Assembly: GCA_021846165.1 (NCBI GenBank)
Contig: JAJZCL010000008.1
Location: 1 to 33,719 of the forward strand
Source: Bacillota bacterium
GTDB lineage: Bacteria; Bacillota; Bacilli; Alicyclobacillales; SLC66
Direction of reading: 5' to 3'
Length of the DNA: 33,719 nt
Position 1 is the first letter of the stretch. The number at the start of each line of letters is the position of its first letter. A model generated the notes under the pieces. The model did not search any database. It saw only the letters and a program-made list of their open reading frames with translations, and was not told where the DNA came from. Shown here piece after piece: positions 19,072 through 28,086 of this stretch. The translations under genes and the position numbers were made by a program.

Positions 19072-21228
19072 TTATTTTTGAGTTTGTTGAACCAGCCAAT
19101 TTGCCACTGTCTGAATATCGCTGGAGTTTGTCAAGCCTCCGCCGGGCGGCATCACCGTTCCGCCAGTCTTGATCTTATCTGCGATCTGGCTCAGACTTAA
19201 CCTGTTGCCAATGCCAAGCAGCGCCGGTCCGACACTTCCCTGCAGGCTTTGTCCGTGGCACCCTGAGCAATCCTGCATGAAAATTTGGTATCCTGGCATG
19301 TTGACGTCGAGTATGCCGTTTTTGGAAACACTCGCTTGCTGCGACGGCGCTGGATTGGTGATTGCCGTATGCGATTTGCTGAAATATTGCAGCGAAATCC
19401 CGGTTCCGCCTCCGACCACCACGACCACCACCGCGGCAATCGCCCATAACGCGCGTCTTGACAGCGGTTTGCGCCCCCCGCCCCCTTGCTCTGCGATTCC
19501 CCCCACTCGCCGCGCATCTTGCGTCATTTCCGATTGATTCATCTTAAAGTGGGAGACCAGTTCGTTCAGCCCCATCGACAAATTGCTCGTCCCTTGCGCC
19601 GTGGTCGCAAGGTTCTCCATCACACGCTCAATCTCGTCCGTCGTTTGTCTGACGCGCTCTGCGCTCTCCGCCGTTTCGGCCACCTTACCCGCCACCCTGC
19701 GCACTGCCTCCATCATCTCTTCTGAGCGGCTAACTTCAGCATTCGCAACCTCGGCAATTTTGCCCACTTCACCCGCAGTGTTGTTAACAGCCACAATGAT
19801 TTGCTTGAGCGACTCGCCGGATTCATTGGCCATCGTCACGCCCGCTTCCACCGCTTGCATGCTTTCCCGCGAAGACAGCGCGCTGGCTTCCGTGATGCTG
19901 AGGATTTCGTTGAGGATAGAACTGACCTGTGCCGACTCTGCGCGCGTCTGTTCCGCCAGTTGTCGCACTTCTTCCGCCACCACCGCAAATCCGCGCCCAG
20001 CCTCTCCCGCTCGCGCGGCTTCAATCGACGCATTCAAGGCGAGCAGGTTGGTTTGTTCCGCAATTTCCTGAATTGTTCCAGCGATGGTTTCCACCTGATT
20101 GGAGTACTGTTGGAGTTCCGTCATGCGCTTTTCTGTTTCTTGCGACTTGCTCCGAATCTCCTGAATATTCTCCAGTGTTCGTCCAATCGTCGCTTGACCA
20201 ATCCGCGCAACCCGCTCCGCCTCTTCGGCGAATTGTCGGGTGGTGGTGATCGATGTTTGCGCAGTTCGCACCAGTTTGACCAGTTCCTCAAGCGCGCGCG
20301 TTGTCATTCCGATATCTTTTTCCTCGTCCAATGCGTTCTGCGCGGTGCTTTGCATTTGCCTGGCAATTTCCGATACTGACGCCGCCGCTTCCTGAATGGA
20401 CGAGGCGTTCTCTTCCGACGCCGCATTGAGATCCTTCGCGCTGTGCCTGATTCCTTCAAGCAGTTCGCGCAAATGAGCGACCATCTGGTTGGTGGCGGCC
20501 ATCGTCTCGCCAATTTCGTCGCCTGAGGTCACGCGCAGTTCTTCCACACCCAAATACCCGGCCGCGACTTCTTCCGACACGCTCATCAGTTTACGTAACG
20601 AGTTGGCAAACTGGTTGGAGTACAGGTAGGCGATCACCAGGCCAAGCAGGATGACCACAATGGAGATCGCCCACTCGATAATGTTGGTGACGGTGTCATA
20701 CGCACTCACGCGCTTGTTCAAACTGTTCTCCGCCGTTTTCTTGCTTTGCTGATACTTGACCAGTGGCTCGATCATCGTTTGGTAAGGCACATTCGTGTAC
20801 TGTTCCTGCGCGATGCGCAGGTTCCTGCTCTTGATCAGTTGGAATGCGCTTGCATTCCCGTTCAGGTAAGAGCCGAAATTGCTGCGAAACTGATTCAGTA
20901 GCCCCGCATTCGCGGCGTTGGTGGTCAGATTGTTGAGTTGAATCCATTCGCGGTTGATTTTCGCCACATACTGATGGTATTCATTTAGCATCGCTTGCTG
21001 CTTGCTCGGCGGCGCGAGCAGGTACCACGCGCCATCGTCGTTCATCTGACGCACTTCGCTGTCGATGGTCTGTGCGAGCAGCACTTCTTGGTTGTTGGTC
21101 ATCATCTCGTTGTTTAGCGTGTTGATCTGGGAGCGAAAGTAGCCGCTTAGAATGCTGGATATCAGCACCAGTACAAGGATGATCGAAAAACTCAACATCA
21201 GTTTGGCACGTATCGACAAGCCCTTCAT
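19072..21228 (-). CDS. Methyl-accepting chemotaxis protein fused to a C-terminal cytochrome c domain
   Basis: A 718-residue chemoreceptor with an unusual tail. TM1 is about residues 10-30, followed by an extracellular helical sensor region (31-186), TM2 (187-204) and HAMP (about 203-258). A long coiled-coil MCP signalling domain (about 262-560) has the hairpin tip [20 protein letters not shown] (391-410). After a Gly/Arg linker (RKPLSRRA) comes a third hydrophobic helix (593-613), then a class I cytochrome c-like domain (about 643-718). The heme motif is CSGCH (Cys654, Cys657, His658) and the likely distal ligand is Met693 in VMPPGGG. Positive charges before TM3 predict that the cytochrome lies outside the cell, where c-type heme is attached. 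The frame is unbroken and one terminator follows the stop, so this is a single gene. The tail resembles Bacillus CccA/CccB cytochromes. Start: ATG with AAGGAG 11 bases upstream. No che genes are nearby. Confidence 0.93.
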   Translation of the reverse strand: MKGLSIRAKLMLSFSIILVLVLISSILSGYFRSQINTLNNEMMTNNQEVLLAQTIDSEVRQMNDDGAWYLLAPPSKQQAMLNEYHQYVAKINREWIQLNNLTTNAANAGLLNQFRSNFGSYLNGNASAFQLIKSRNLRIAQEQYTNVPYQTMIEPLVKYQQSKKTAENSLNKRVSAYDTVTNIIEWAISIVVILLGLVIAYLYSNQFANSLRKLMSVSEEVAAGYLGVEELRVTSGDEIGETMAATNQMVAHLRELLEGIRHSAKDLNAASEENASSIQEAAASVSEIARQMQSTAQNALDEEKDIGMTTRALEELVKLVRTAQTSITTTRQFAEEAERVARIGQATIGRTLENIQEIRSKSQETEKRMTELQQYSNQVETIAGTIQEIAEQTNLLALNASIEAARAGEAGRGFAVVAEEVRQLAEQTRAESAQVSSILNEILSITEASALSSRESMQAVEAGVTMANESGESLKQIIVAVNNTAGEVGKIAEVANAEVSRSEEMMEAVRRVAGKVAETAESAERVRQTTDEIERVMENLATTAQGTSNLSMGLNELVSHFKMNQSEMTQDARRVGGIAEQGGGGRKPLSRRALWAIAAVVVVVVGGGTGISLQYFSKSHTAITNPAPSQQASVSKNGILDVNMPGYQIFMQDCSGCHGQSLQGSVGPALLGIGNRLSLSQIADKIKTGGTVMPPGGGLTNSSDIQTVANWLVQQTQK

Positions 21229-21332
21229 GTATTCAATGACTCCTTTGTCGTAAAGTTTTTATAACCGATCATAGAAACTTCTCATAATATACTTGAAATC
21301 ATGACGGTCTGCATCAAGCGCTTTTATCTCAA

Positions 21333-21363
21333 ATTATAATCGATGTTTTTTTATTTTTGTCTA
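21333..21363 (-). promoter_or_regulatory. Possible promoter of the chemoreceptor-cytochrome gene
   Basis: A perfect TATAAT on the minus strand with TAGACA 19 bases upstream, in a very AT-rich stretch after the HD-gene stop. The leader to the ATG would be about 95 bases. I saw no SigD motility promoter (TAAA-N15-GCCGATAA) here. Confidence 0.4.
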
Positions 21364-21368
21364 CAATA

Positions 21369-22643
21369 TTAACAATGGAAAAATATACGATCTACCACAG
21401 CATCGTGATGACGTACAGCTTTTACAAGAAATGACGTTTGCGACAACGGTGTCGCCTTCCCCAGATCGTCAAAAAGATAGATTTCTTTCGATGCCGATAA
21501 CCCTCCCTCTCGCTGTCCGATCACTTCACGTACAGGTGCGCCATTGTCCTGATAAGCGCGACTGTCGATCCTGTCGTGAATCAGGTAGTATTCAAGCGGG
21601 TATCCCGCCTGCTCAACCTGTTTTCGGATCGAATCGTACAGGCTTTGCGCATCATCGCTGCCGACATCGACGCTGCGAAACATGCGCCGATCTAGCAGCC
21701 GCTCAGCCAAGTCGCGCAATACTGGGTCTGCGTGCCGCGACCAAATCCGCATCGCCGCCCACAAAATGTTGTCGTCAAGCTCTAGATACGCCGCCACCGC
21801 ATCCCTCTCGCCACTTTTCATTTCACCGCGCATCAAGCGGTTCAGCCCGTCAAACCCAGAAATATACGCATTTACCGCCTGCGCACGGGTGAGCATTTTT
21901 TCCAGCATCACTTCGGCCACGCGCGTCGTGCGATGAAAATAGACATTCAGGTACATATAGTAACGGCTCATGATGTAGTCTTCGGCGATGCTCTGCCCTT
22001 TTTTCAGATCGAGCCCCACTTCTACCTCGCCATCTACCTCGCCAATCCGCATCACATGCAGCAGCCATTCGACGTCAAACGCTCCGTATCCCGCGCCCGT
22101 AAACAAGGAGTCACGCAGCAGATAGTCCGTCCGATCCATATCAAGCTGACTGGAGAGGAGTTTGACGACGGCACGCGAAGGGGCAAACGTTCGCTCGACC
22201 ACTTCCGCCACTTGATTGGAGAACCCGCGCTGGTACGCCTCCAGCACCTGGTGAACCTCCGTATCGGGAGCGCGCAGAATGGCGATCGTCCAACGTTCAT
22301 GAGGTTCATTTGTCACCGATTCAAGCGCATGCGAAAACGGACCGTGCCCAATATCGTGCAGCAAGGCAGCCGCCATCGCGACGTGGCGAAACGAATACAG
22401 ATCCGATTCCAGCGCACCACGTTGCAATGCGGTCATATCCAGAAACCGCCGCATCAGGTGCGCGACACCTAGAGAGTGCAAAAACCGCGAGTGTTCCGCG
22501 CCAGGATACGCAATGTGACTCATGCCAAGCTGACGGATACGGCGCAGACGCTGCACTTCTTTCGTGTTGATCAGATCCACCAGCAACTGGTCATTATCGT
22601 CAAAAGCGATTAAGTTGTGTACGGGATCGCGAAAGCTTTTCAC
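21369..22643 (-). CDS. HD-domain phosphohydrolase, YwfO/SAMHD1-like dNTPase family
   Basis: About 424 residues. The N-terminal HD domain has HSRFLHSLGVAHL, LLHDIGHGPFSHALE (the His-Asp metal pair) and the later LDMDRTDYLLRDS block, which are the hallmarks of the dGTPase/SAMHD1 branch. B. subtilis YwfO is the closest type I recognise; it hydrolyses dNTPs to nucleosides plus triphosphate. The C-terminal half is a helical region of unknown detail. Two GTG codons follow AAGGAGG. The second (22643) has the better six-base spacing and gives MKSFRDPVHNLI, while the first (22646) is only three bases away. It is divergent from the EcsC gene and has no visible terminator before the chemoreceptor gene, so some read-through is possible. 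Confidence 0.87.
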   Translation of the reverse strand: MKSFRDPVHNLIAFDDNDQLLVDLINTKEVQRLRRIRQLGMSHIAYPGAEHSRFLHSLGVAHLMRRFLDMTALQRGALESDLYSFRHVAMAAALLHDIGHGPFSHALESVTNEPHERWTIAILRAPDTEVHQVLEAYQRGFSNQVAEVVERTFAPSRAVVKLLSSQLDMDRTDYLLRDSLFTGAGYGAFDVEWLLHVMRIGEVDGEVEVGLDLKKGQSIAEDYIMSRYYMYLNVYFHRTTRVAEVMLEKMLTRAQAVNAYISGFDGLNRLMRGEMKSGERDAVAAYLELDDNILWAAMRIWSRHADPVLRDLAERLLDRRMFRSVDVGSDDAQSLYDSIRKQVEQAGYPLEYYLIHDRIDSRAYQDNGAPVREVIGQREGGLSASKEIYLFDDLGKATPLSQTSFLVKAVRHHDAVVDRIFFHC

Positions 22644-22701
22644 CACAGACCTCCTTAGCCCTCAGACATATTGCCATTGCCAAACACTTCGAAACATGGG
22701 A

Positions 22702-22710
22702 TGCTAGAAT
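22702..22710 (+). promoter_or_regulatory. Extended -10 promoter of the EcsC-family gene
   Basis: TGCTAGAAT has the TGn extension and a 5/6 -10, with no recognisable -35 at 17 bases. It lies 40 bases before the ATG in the divergent region shared with the HD gene. Confidence 0.45.
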
Positions 22711-22750
22711 GTAAGTATGAATGGGACAACCCCGGGAGGCTAGGTTCTTT

Positions 22751-23686
22751 ATGAATGCGTATGAGCAAACCGTACTTTGCGATTGGCTGCGCGATGACGC
22801 CCAACCGGAAAAGCTGCCCGAGCGCTTGACCCGCCACTTTTCTGGCGGCGTCGGACGACTGGTGAGGGGCATCGAAAGACTCAACCACAAAAAGACACAG
22901 GCACTTTACGCCCGCCTTCAAGATGCGGCAAAAGCGATGATAATCCGCATTTTGGAACAATCTGCGTCGACCAAGCAATTAGATCGAGTGGAAAAGACCA
23001 TTCGTTCGCTTGGCGGCAACGCACACAGCGCCAGCGAGATCCGCATGCTGCCGCTCGCCATCAAGGACGAAGCGGCGCGACGCTTAGCTCAAACGCAGAC
23101 GATCACCGTCAGCGCGGAAGGCGTCACAGCCGGATTTTTGACGTCCCTGTTCGAACTTGTGCCGGGTCTTCAGGGCTTGATCGTGCCGACCATCCTTGCC
23201 GACCTCTACGCGACCATCCGACTGCTCGCGCAAAGCGCGGTGCAAATCGGCTACAGCTATGGGTACAACCTTCGCAACGAAGAGGACCTGCCGCACTTTC
23301 TCGTCGCCATGGCGCCCACAACCACCGATGCCCACCTCATCGAAGCCAAGCTCACCGCCCACCTGGCCGTGCGCGAATCGGCCACACTGGCGATGCGCAC
23401 CGCTTTGCAAAACGTCACGGTCAGCGCCTTGATGAGTGGTTCGCCATTCCTCGGTTCCCTTGTCGACGCCTTGGCCGCAAGGATTGCCCTGTATTTTATC
23501 GAAAAAGAAGGCAGTCTTCTCATCCCCATCGCAGGTGCCGTCTTACAAGGGGCGATCAACGCCTCCTTCGCCCGCATGAACTACCACGACGCCAAACGTT
23601 ACTTTCAACGCCAACACTTTATTGAGCGTTACGGCGTTGATTACCTTGAAGCGCAACTGGATTCGCTCCGACAAGGGACTGCCTAA
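22751..23686 (+). CDS. EcsC-family protein
   Basis: A 311-residue protein matching the EcsC family. It has a soluble N-terminal third, then small-residue-rich amphipathic stretches such as VSAEGVTAGFLTSLFELVPGLQGLIVPTILADLYATIRLLAQSA, here at about residues 119-163, and a C-terminal helix with SFARMNYHDAKRYF. EcsC was named from the B. subtilis ecsABC operon, where it accompanies an ABC transporter; its biochemical role is unknown. No transporter genes are adjacent here. I chose the ATG at 22751 because GGGAGGCTAGG lies just before it. The ATG at 22721 precedes that site and has none of its own. The stop overlaps the stop of the convergent YwiB-like gene by four bases. Confidence 0.8.
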   Translation: MNAYEQTVLCDWLRDDAQPEKLPERLTRHFSGGVGRLVRGIERLNHKKTQALYARLQDAAKAMIIRILEQSASTKQLDRVEKTIRSLGGNAHSASEIRMLPLAIKDEAARRLAQTQTITVSAEGVTAGFLTSLFELVPGLQGLIVPTILADLYATIRLLAQSAVQIGYSYGYNLRNEEDLPHFLVAMAPTTTDAHLIEAKLTAHLAVRESATLAMRTALQNVTVSALMSGSPFLGSLVDALAARIALYFIEKEGSLLIPIAGAVLQGAINASFARMNYHDAKRYFQRQHFIERYGVDYLEAQLDSLRQGTA

Positions 23687-24111
23687 CTGTACTCTTCCCA
23701 CGTCAGGTCAAGCAGGATTTGCAGCGGCACCGCCTCGCTGTTTTGCAGCGTCATCCACGCCGACAGCGCTACGTTCAGGCCGCGTTCCTGCACGCTGACC
23801 TTCAATTCGGAGGTATCGACTTCCAGTCCAAGTTCCCCTTCCGGGAACCGATAAAACCCCTCCGTTTTTTTGCCGCTGACAAATGCATAATCGCTGGCCA
23901 CTCTGCCTTTGCGAACAATGCGCAACAGCGGATTTTCGGGATCGCTCACGTCAATGCTCATGCGTGCGCTCGTTCCCTTCCATTCTTCGCCTTCCTCTTT
24001 ATAAACAATCACGTATTTTTGATCAAAAAACGCGATCCGCGCCGTCGTGACCTGATCGGTTTCCAGTGAATGCATGCGCAGCGTTCCTAACGCCTGTCTT
24101 CTCTTCTCCAT
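23683..24111 (-). CDS. DUF1934 / YwiB-like beta-barrel protein
   Basis: A 142-residue protein made of alternating short strands (TARIAFFDQKYVIVYKEE, LGLEVDTSELKVSV, LNVALSAWMTLQ) and ending in LLDLTWEEY. This resembles the DUF1934 family (B. subtilis YwiB), a small calycin-like barrel of unknown function. The assignment is supported by position: it follows speB and speE, as ywiB does in Bacillus. The start is the ATG at 24111 behind AGGTTGG. The stop of speB lies 20 bases upstream, so it is probably the last gene of the speE-speB transcript. It converges with, and overlaps by four bases, the EcsC-family gene. Confidence 0.7.
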   Translation of the reverse strand: MEKRRQALGTLRMHSLETDQVTTARIAFFDQKYVIVYKEEGEEWKGTSARMSIDVSDPENPLLRIVRKGRVASDYAFVSGKKTEGFYRFPEGELGLEVDTSELKVSVQERGLNVALSAWMTLQNSEAVPLQILLDLTWEEYS

Positions 24112-24131
24112 CGTACCAACCTGCAAAATAA

Positions 24132-25016
24132 TTAGATGGCAAACGTGAGCAGCGCTTCTCGCACGATTTTCGCCGCCACGATTTGCGTTCGTTCTGTCGG
24201 ATCAAGCACTGGCGCCACTTCGACAAGATCAAACCCAACGACATTCAACCCCTGCATGACGTGGATGCTCTCGATCATTTCCCGCGACGTGATCCCACCC
24301 GCTTCGGCAGTGCCAGTCCCCGGCGCAAATGCGGGATCGAGTACGTCAATATCGATCGTGACATAGACGGGCGCATCGCCAAGCGCCGCCGCCACCTTGC
24401 GCAGCGGATTCAACACTTCATACGGGTAAAAATTCGTATAGGCGCGAGCGTACGCAAACTCTTCGCGCGTGCCCGAGCGAACCCCAAACTGGTATATATT
24501 CTCAGGCTTTAACAAATGCGCCGCCTGTTTGATCACCGCCGAGTGTGAAAGCGCCTCGCCCTCGTACTCGTCGCGCAAGTCCGCATGGGCGTCGATGTGG
24601 ATGATTTTCAAGTCTGGAATGCGGTTGGCAGCCGCGCGGATCGCACCGAGCGTCACAAGGTGTTCACCACCAAGACCCATCGGCAGCTTGCCGTCGTCCA
24701 GCCAGCGTCCCACATACCGCTCGATCAGTTCCAGGCTGCGACCCGCGTGACCGAACGGCAAAGGGATATCGCCGATGTCGAAGTACGCCGCCGCCTCCAG
24801 GTGCCGATCCAAATACGGGCTGTACTCTTCTAGCCCAATCGACACCTCGCGAATGCGCTGCGGCCCAAGCCTCGCCCCCGCGCGAAAAGAGGTCGTCCAG
24901 TCCATCGGCATGCCGTAAATCACGGCGCTTGCCAGGTCATAGTCATTGGTTGAACCGATAAACGTGCGTCCTGAATAAGCAAAATCAAACGGTTCCCGAT
25001 GCGACTTTTCTGTCAT
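24132..25016 (-). CDS. speB: Agmatinase
   Basis: Mn-dependent ureohydrolase converting agmatine to putrescine and urea. The 294 residues carry the binuclear metal ligands of the arginase family: His119 in GGEH, Asp142/His144/Asp146 in IDAHAD, and Asp222/Asp224 in IDIDVLDP. The segment after [19 protein letters not shown] is typical of agmatinase rather than arginase, and the speE neighbour supports this. The ATG overlaps the speE stop as ATGA, which suggests translational coupling. Together speB and speE make spermidine from agmatine plus decarboxylated SAM. No speA (arginine decarboxylase) or speD is in the window. Confidence 0.94.
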   Translation of the reverse strand: MTEKSHREPFDFAYSGRTFIGSTNDYDLASAVIYGMPMDWTTSFRAGARLGPQRIREVSIGLEEYSPYLDRHLEAAAYFDIGDIPLPFGHAGRSLELIERYVGRWLDDGKLPMGLGGEHLVTLGAIRAAANRIPDLKIIHIDAHADLRDEYEGEALSHSAVIKQAAHLLKPENIYQFGVRSGTREEFAYARAYTNFYPYEVLNPLRKVAAALGDAPVYVTIDIDVLDPAFAPGTGTAEAGGITSREMIESIHVMQGLNVVGFDLVEVAPVLDPTERTQIVAAKIVREALLTFAI

Positions 25017-25843
25017 TTTAGCAATTCCCCCACAAACCGCGGCAATTCAAACGCAGAACGGTGAAGCTCCGGCGTGTAATACTTAGTGACAAGGCTGGCA
25101 CTCCGCGCCTGATCTGCAATCACCTGCGGGTCATACGTTTTCGAGCCGATGGTAAAGCTCCACAGCCCGCTTGGATAGGTGGGAATGGAGGCAAGGTACA
25201 GACCCGTGATCGGAAAGAGTGAACGCACATCAGCCTGAACACCGCGAATCAAGTCCCCATTAAAAAACGGCGACTCGCTTTGCGCGACGAACATCCCGTC
25301 CGGTTTCAGACCATGGTAAATGCTTTCGTAAAATGACTTGGCAAAAAGTCCGACCGCAGGTCCGATCGGATCGGTTGAATCGACGATGATGATGTCGTAC
25401 TCTCCCGGGTGTTCCTGCACATGGGCGATGCCGTCCCCCACTTCCACACGCGCACGCGCATCGTCAAGCGCCACAGAGATTTGCGGCAGGTATTCCTTCG
25501 CCACCTCGATCACGCGATCATCGATCTCCGCGAGTACCGCCAGTTCCACCGTCGGGTGCTTTAACACCTCTCGGATCACGCCGCCGTCGCCGCCGCCCAC
25601 CACCAGCACCTTTTGCGGATTCGGGTGCGCCGAAAGAGCGATGTGGACAATCATCTCATGATAAATGAACTCGTCCCGGTCGGTCGTCATTACGCACCCG
25701 TCCAAAACCAGCATACGCCCCCATTCCAGCGTATCGAGCATGGCCAGTTCCTGGTATGACGTGGTTTCCGTATGTAGGGTTTCCTTCAATTTTGCGGTGA
25801 TCCCAAAGTGCGGTGTCTGCTGCTCCGTATACCACAATTCCAA
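25013..25843 (-). CDS. speE: Spermidine synthase
   Basis: Aminopropyltransferase joining putrescine and decarboxylated SAM. The 276 residues have the N-terminal beta domain ([13 protein letters not shown]), the nucleotide-binding loop [16 protein letters not shown] and the active-site DSTDPIGPA with its catalytic Asp. [13 protein letters not shown] is near the C-terminus. The start is TTG, seven bases after GGGGTGA. speB follows with an ATGA overlap, then the YwiB-like gene. The divergently transcribed penicillin-binding protein gene lies just upstream. This speE-speB-ywiB set beside a pbp gene is also seen in B. subtilis (pbpG-speE-speB). Confidence 0.95.
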   Translation of the reverse strand: MELWYTEQQTPHFGITAKLKETLHTETTSYQELAMLDTLEWGRMLVLDGCVMTTDRDEFIYHEMIVHIALSAHPNPQKVLVVGGGDGGVIREVLKHPTVELAVLAEIDDRVIEVAKEYLPQISVALDDARARVEVGDGIAHVQEHPGEYDIIIVDSTDPIGPAVGLFAKSFYESIYHGLKPDGMFVAQSESPFFNGDLIRGVQADVRSLFPITGLYLASIPTYPSGLWSFTIGSKTYDPQVIADQARSASLVTKYYTPELHRSAFELPRFVGELLK

Positions 25844-25872
25844 ACCTGTTCACCCCTTTGCATTTCGACGCT

Positions 25873-25881
25873 ATTATACCA
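25873..25881 (-). promoter_or_regulatory. Extended -10 promoter of speE-speB
   Basis: TGGTATAAT on the minus strand: a perfect -10 with the TGn extension, 30 bases before the speE TTG. A TTGACT lies upstream but only 13 bases away, too close for a standard -35. Confidence 0.6.
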
Positions 25882-25955
25882 CTAGACGGCAAGTCAAGGC
25901 CGTTTAGGAATCCTCCCCTCAGGCGATACTAACCATGGAAAAGGGAGGAAGCCAA

Positions 25956-28028
25956 ATGGCGCATGACACCCACCACACCATGAGAAGGTCTTTTTCGATT
26001 AGCAAACTATTTATTATACGGAGCAAAATCCCAAAATCCGTGAAGCGCTTTGCGACGGCCTCGGTGGTCACCGGATTCGGGCTTGCCGCGCTGCTTGTCA
26101 CGTATTTGCGCTTTACGCCGCTCCCCCCTAGCGTCATGTACGACCCTTCCGATATCAAGGCCAAGAACGGCACGAGCCTCGGTCACCTGATTGCGGACGG
26201 GGTAGAGCGGGAAATTGTTCCGCTCCAGTCTGTGCCGATCTACCTGCAAGAGGCAACCATCGCGGTGGAGGACAACGCCTTTTACAGCCACAACGGCGTC
26301 AATTTGAAAGGCATCATCAGGGCGTTTCTCGCCAACCTGCACGCTGGACGCATCGTTCAGGGCGGTTCCACGATCACTCAACAACTCGCTAAAAACCTAT
26401 TTCTGAGCAACGACCGCACCATCTGGCGCAAGGTTCGCGAAACCCTGTACGCGCTGCAACTAGAGTGGCGCTTCTCCAAATCGCAGATCCTCGCCGATTA
26501 CCTGAACAGCATTTACTACGGGAACGGCGCGACAGGAGTTGGTACGGCGGCGGAATACTACTTTGGCAAGCCGGTTGCGCGTCTTGACCTTGCAGAAAGC
26601 ACGCTGCTCGCTGGTTTGCCGAAAGGACCGAGCCTGTACTCGCCGTTGCAGCATCATCATGCGGCGAAAGAACGGCAGCGCGCCGTGCTGGAGGCGATGA
26701 TAAACGCCGGATTCCTGACGCCGAGCGCAGCCCACGCCGCTTTTCTCGAACCCCTGCACTTTGCCCATCACCAAGCGGTCGGTTCGATCGCCCCGTACTT
26801 TCTAGATGCGGTTGAAACGGCGGCGACACGAGATTTTTCCCTGAAAAAAGAAGACCTTTACCGCGGCGGCTATGTCGTTCAAACCGCTATCGCAGCCCCT
26901 CTGCAGAGAACCCTCAACCGTTCGTTCGCCACGCGCCTGGCCGACTACCCCGGACTGGAGGCGGCGGCGGTGGTGCTTGATCCGAAAACCGGAGACATTC
27001 TCGCCTATGCGGGCGGACGCAACTACCGCACCAGTCCGTTTGATCGCACACAAGCGCGGCGCCAGCCTGGCTCTACGTTCAAACCATTCTTGTTTGCGGC
27101 CGCGCTCGACCACGGATTGACGCCCGCCCTGCACATGCTGAGCGCTCCTAAAATCATCCACTATGACAAAGGACACCCTTATGTCGTCCACAACTTCGGC
27201 GACCTATACACGCACCGGCAAATCAGCATGCGCCAGGCGATTGCCCACTCTGACAATGTGTTTGCGGTTTCCACGGAAATGCTGACCGGTTTGGATCAGG
27301 TCATCCGCGAGGCGAAACTGTTTGGGTTACCGCCTAACATGTTGCCGTACCCTTCGCTTGCGCTGGGCGTGTTCCCCGCATCGACGCTCGAACTGGCAAG
27401 AGCCTACGCCGTGTTTGCCAACGGTGGGTACCTGATCAAACCGCGTTTTTTTTCGCAAATCACTGACAAGGAAGGCCATTCGCTCTACCAGGAACCAGAG
27501 GAAAAGATACTCGCCATTTCGCCCGCTACCAGTTATCAGATTGCCGATCTGCTCAAAAGCGTGATGGAACAAGGCGGCACCGGGTACCGCGTGGCGCGGC
27601 GATTGCCTTCTGGCATCGCGGCCAAAACTGGCACCACCGATACGGATGCGTGGATGGTCGGATTTACGCCGAGTCGCGTGTGCGCGGTCTGGGTCGGCTA
27701 CGACAGGCCGCGTCCGCTCGACAGCGTCGAATCCCACTTGCCGTCAACGATTTTTGCGGATGTGATGAAAGCCGCCTTAGCCGCCGCCCCGCGCGACACC
27801 GTGCAGGTGCCGGGGGAACTGGTGCGGCGCGCGATCGACCCGGAAACGGGGCAACTGGCCACCAGCGCTTGCCCCACTCAGGAATCCGATTATTTTGTCA
27901 TGGGCAGCGAACCGGCAGAGTCCTGTGCCGCTCATCCGGTTCATACCGCTGCCCCTGGCGACCACGTACACCAACTCTTTCATTCGTTTACGCGCTGGTT
28001 CCAAAAAATAACGAGCCAAATGCACTGA
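25956..28028 (+). CDS. Bifunctional class A penicillin-binding protein (PbpG/PBP2d-like)
   Basis: A 690-residue membrane-anchored peptidoglycan polymerase and crosslinker. A cytosolic stretch of about 31 residues and one TM helix (32-51) come first. The GT51 glycosyltransferase domain follows, with EDNAFYSHNG (catalytic Glu105) and GGSTITQQLAKNLFL. The transpeptidase domain has the motifs STFK (Ser373, Lys376), SDN (432-434) and KTG (557-559). The ATG at 25956 is chosen because GGGAGG lies seven bases upstream; an earlier ATG at 25935 would contain that site. Position beside speE-speB matches B. subtilis pbpG (ywhE), a sporulation-associated PBP, so a role in spore peptidoglycan is possible but not shown. 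Confidence 0.92.
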   Translation: MAHDTHHTMRRSFSISKLFIIRSKIPKSVKRFATASVVTGFGLAALLVTYLRFTPLPPSVMYDPSDIKAKNGTSLGHLIADGVEREIVPLQSVPIYLQEATIAVEDNAFYSHNGVNLKGIIRAFLANLHAGRIVQGGSTITQQLAKNLFLSNDRTIWRKVRETLYALQLEWRFSKSQILADYLNSIYYGNGATGVGTAAEYYFGKPVARLDLAESTLLAGLPKGPSLYSPLQHHHAAKERQRAVLEAMINAGFLTPSAAHAAFLEPLHFAHHQAVGSIAPYFLDAVETAATRDFSLKKEDLYRGGYVVQTAIAAPLQRTLNRSFATRLADYPGLEAAAVVLDPKTGDILAYAGGRNYRTSPFDRTQARRQPGSTFKPFLFAAALDHGLTPALHMLSAPKIIHYDKGHPYVVHNFGDLYTHRQISMRQAIAHSDNVFAVSTEMLTGLDQVIREAKLFGLPPNMLPYPSLALGVFPASTLELARAYAVFANGGYLIKPRFFSQITDKEGHSLYQEPEEKILAISPATSYQIADLLKSVMEQGGTGYRVARRLPSGIAAKTGTTDTDAWMVGFTPSRVCAVWVGYDRPRPLDSVESHLPSTIFADVMKAALAAAPRDTVQVPGELVRRAIDPETGQLATSACPTQESDYFVMGSEPAESCAAHPVHTAAPGDHVHQLFHSFTRWFQKITSQMH

Positions 28029-28041
28029 ACTCCTTGTTTTG

Positions 28042-28050
28042 TGGTAGAAT
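28042..28050 (+). promoter_or_regulatory. Extended -10 promoter of the aspartate aminotransferase gene
   Basis: TGGTAGAAT (TGn plus a 5/6 -10), 14 bases past the pbp stop and 37 bases before the ATG. No good -35 is present. Confidence 0.45.
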
Positions 28051-28086
28051 CGAAGACGAATTTTGGATTGATAAGTGAGGGATCCC

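Noticed and set aside
19072-19300. The cytochrome tail of the chemoreceptor as a sequencing or frameshift artefact
   Set aside because: The frame is open from the HAMP domain to the tail, a charged linker and membrane helix connect them as topology requires, there is no ribosome-binding site or start before the tail, and one terminator follows.
21229-21368. A SigD motility promoter before the chemoreceptor gene
   Set aside because: I looked for TAAA-N15-GCCGATAA on the minus strand and found only a CCGAT fragment on the wrong strand.
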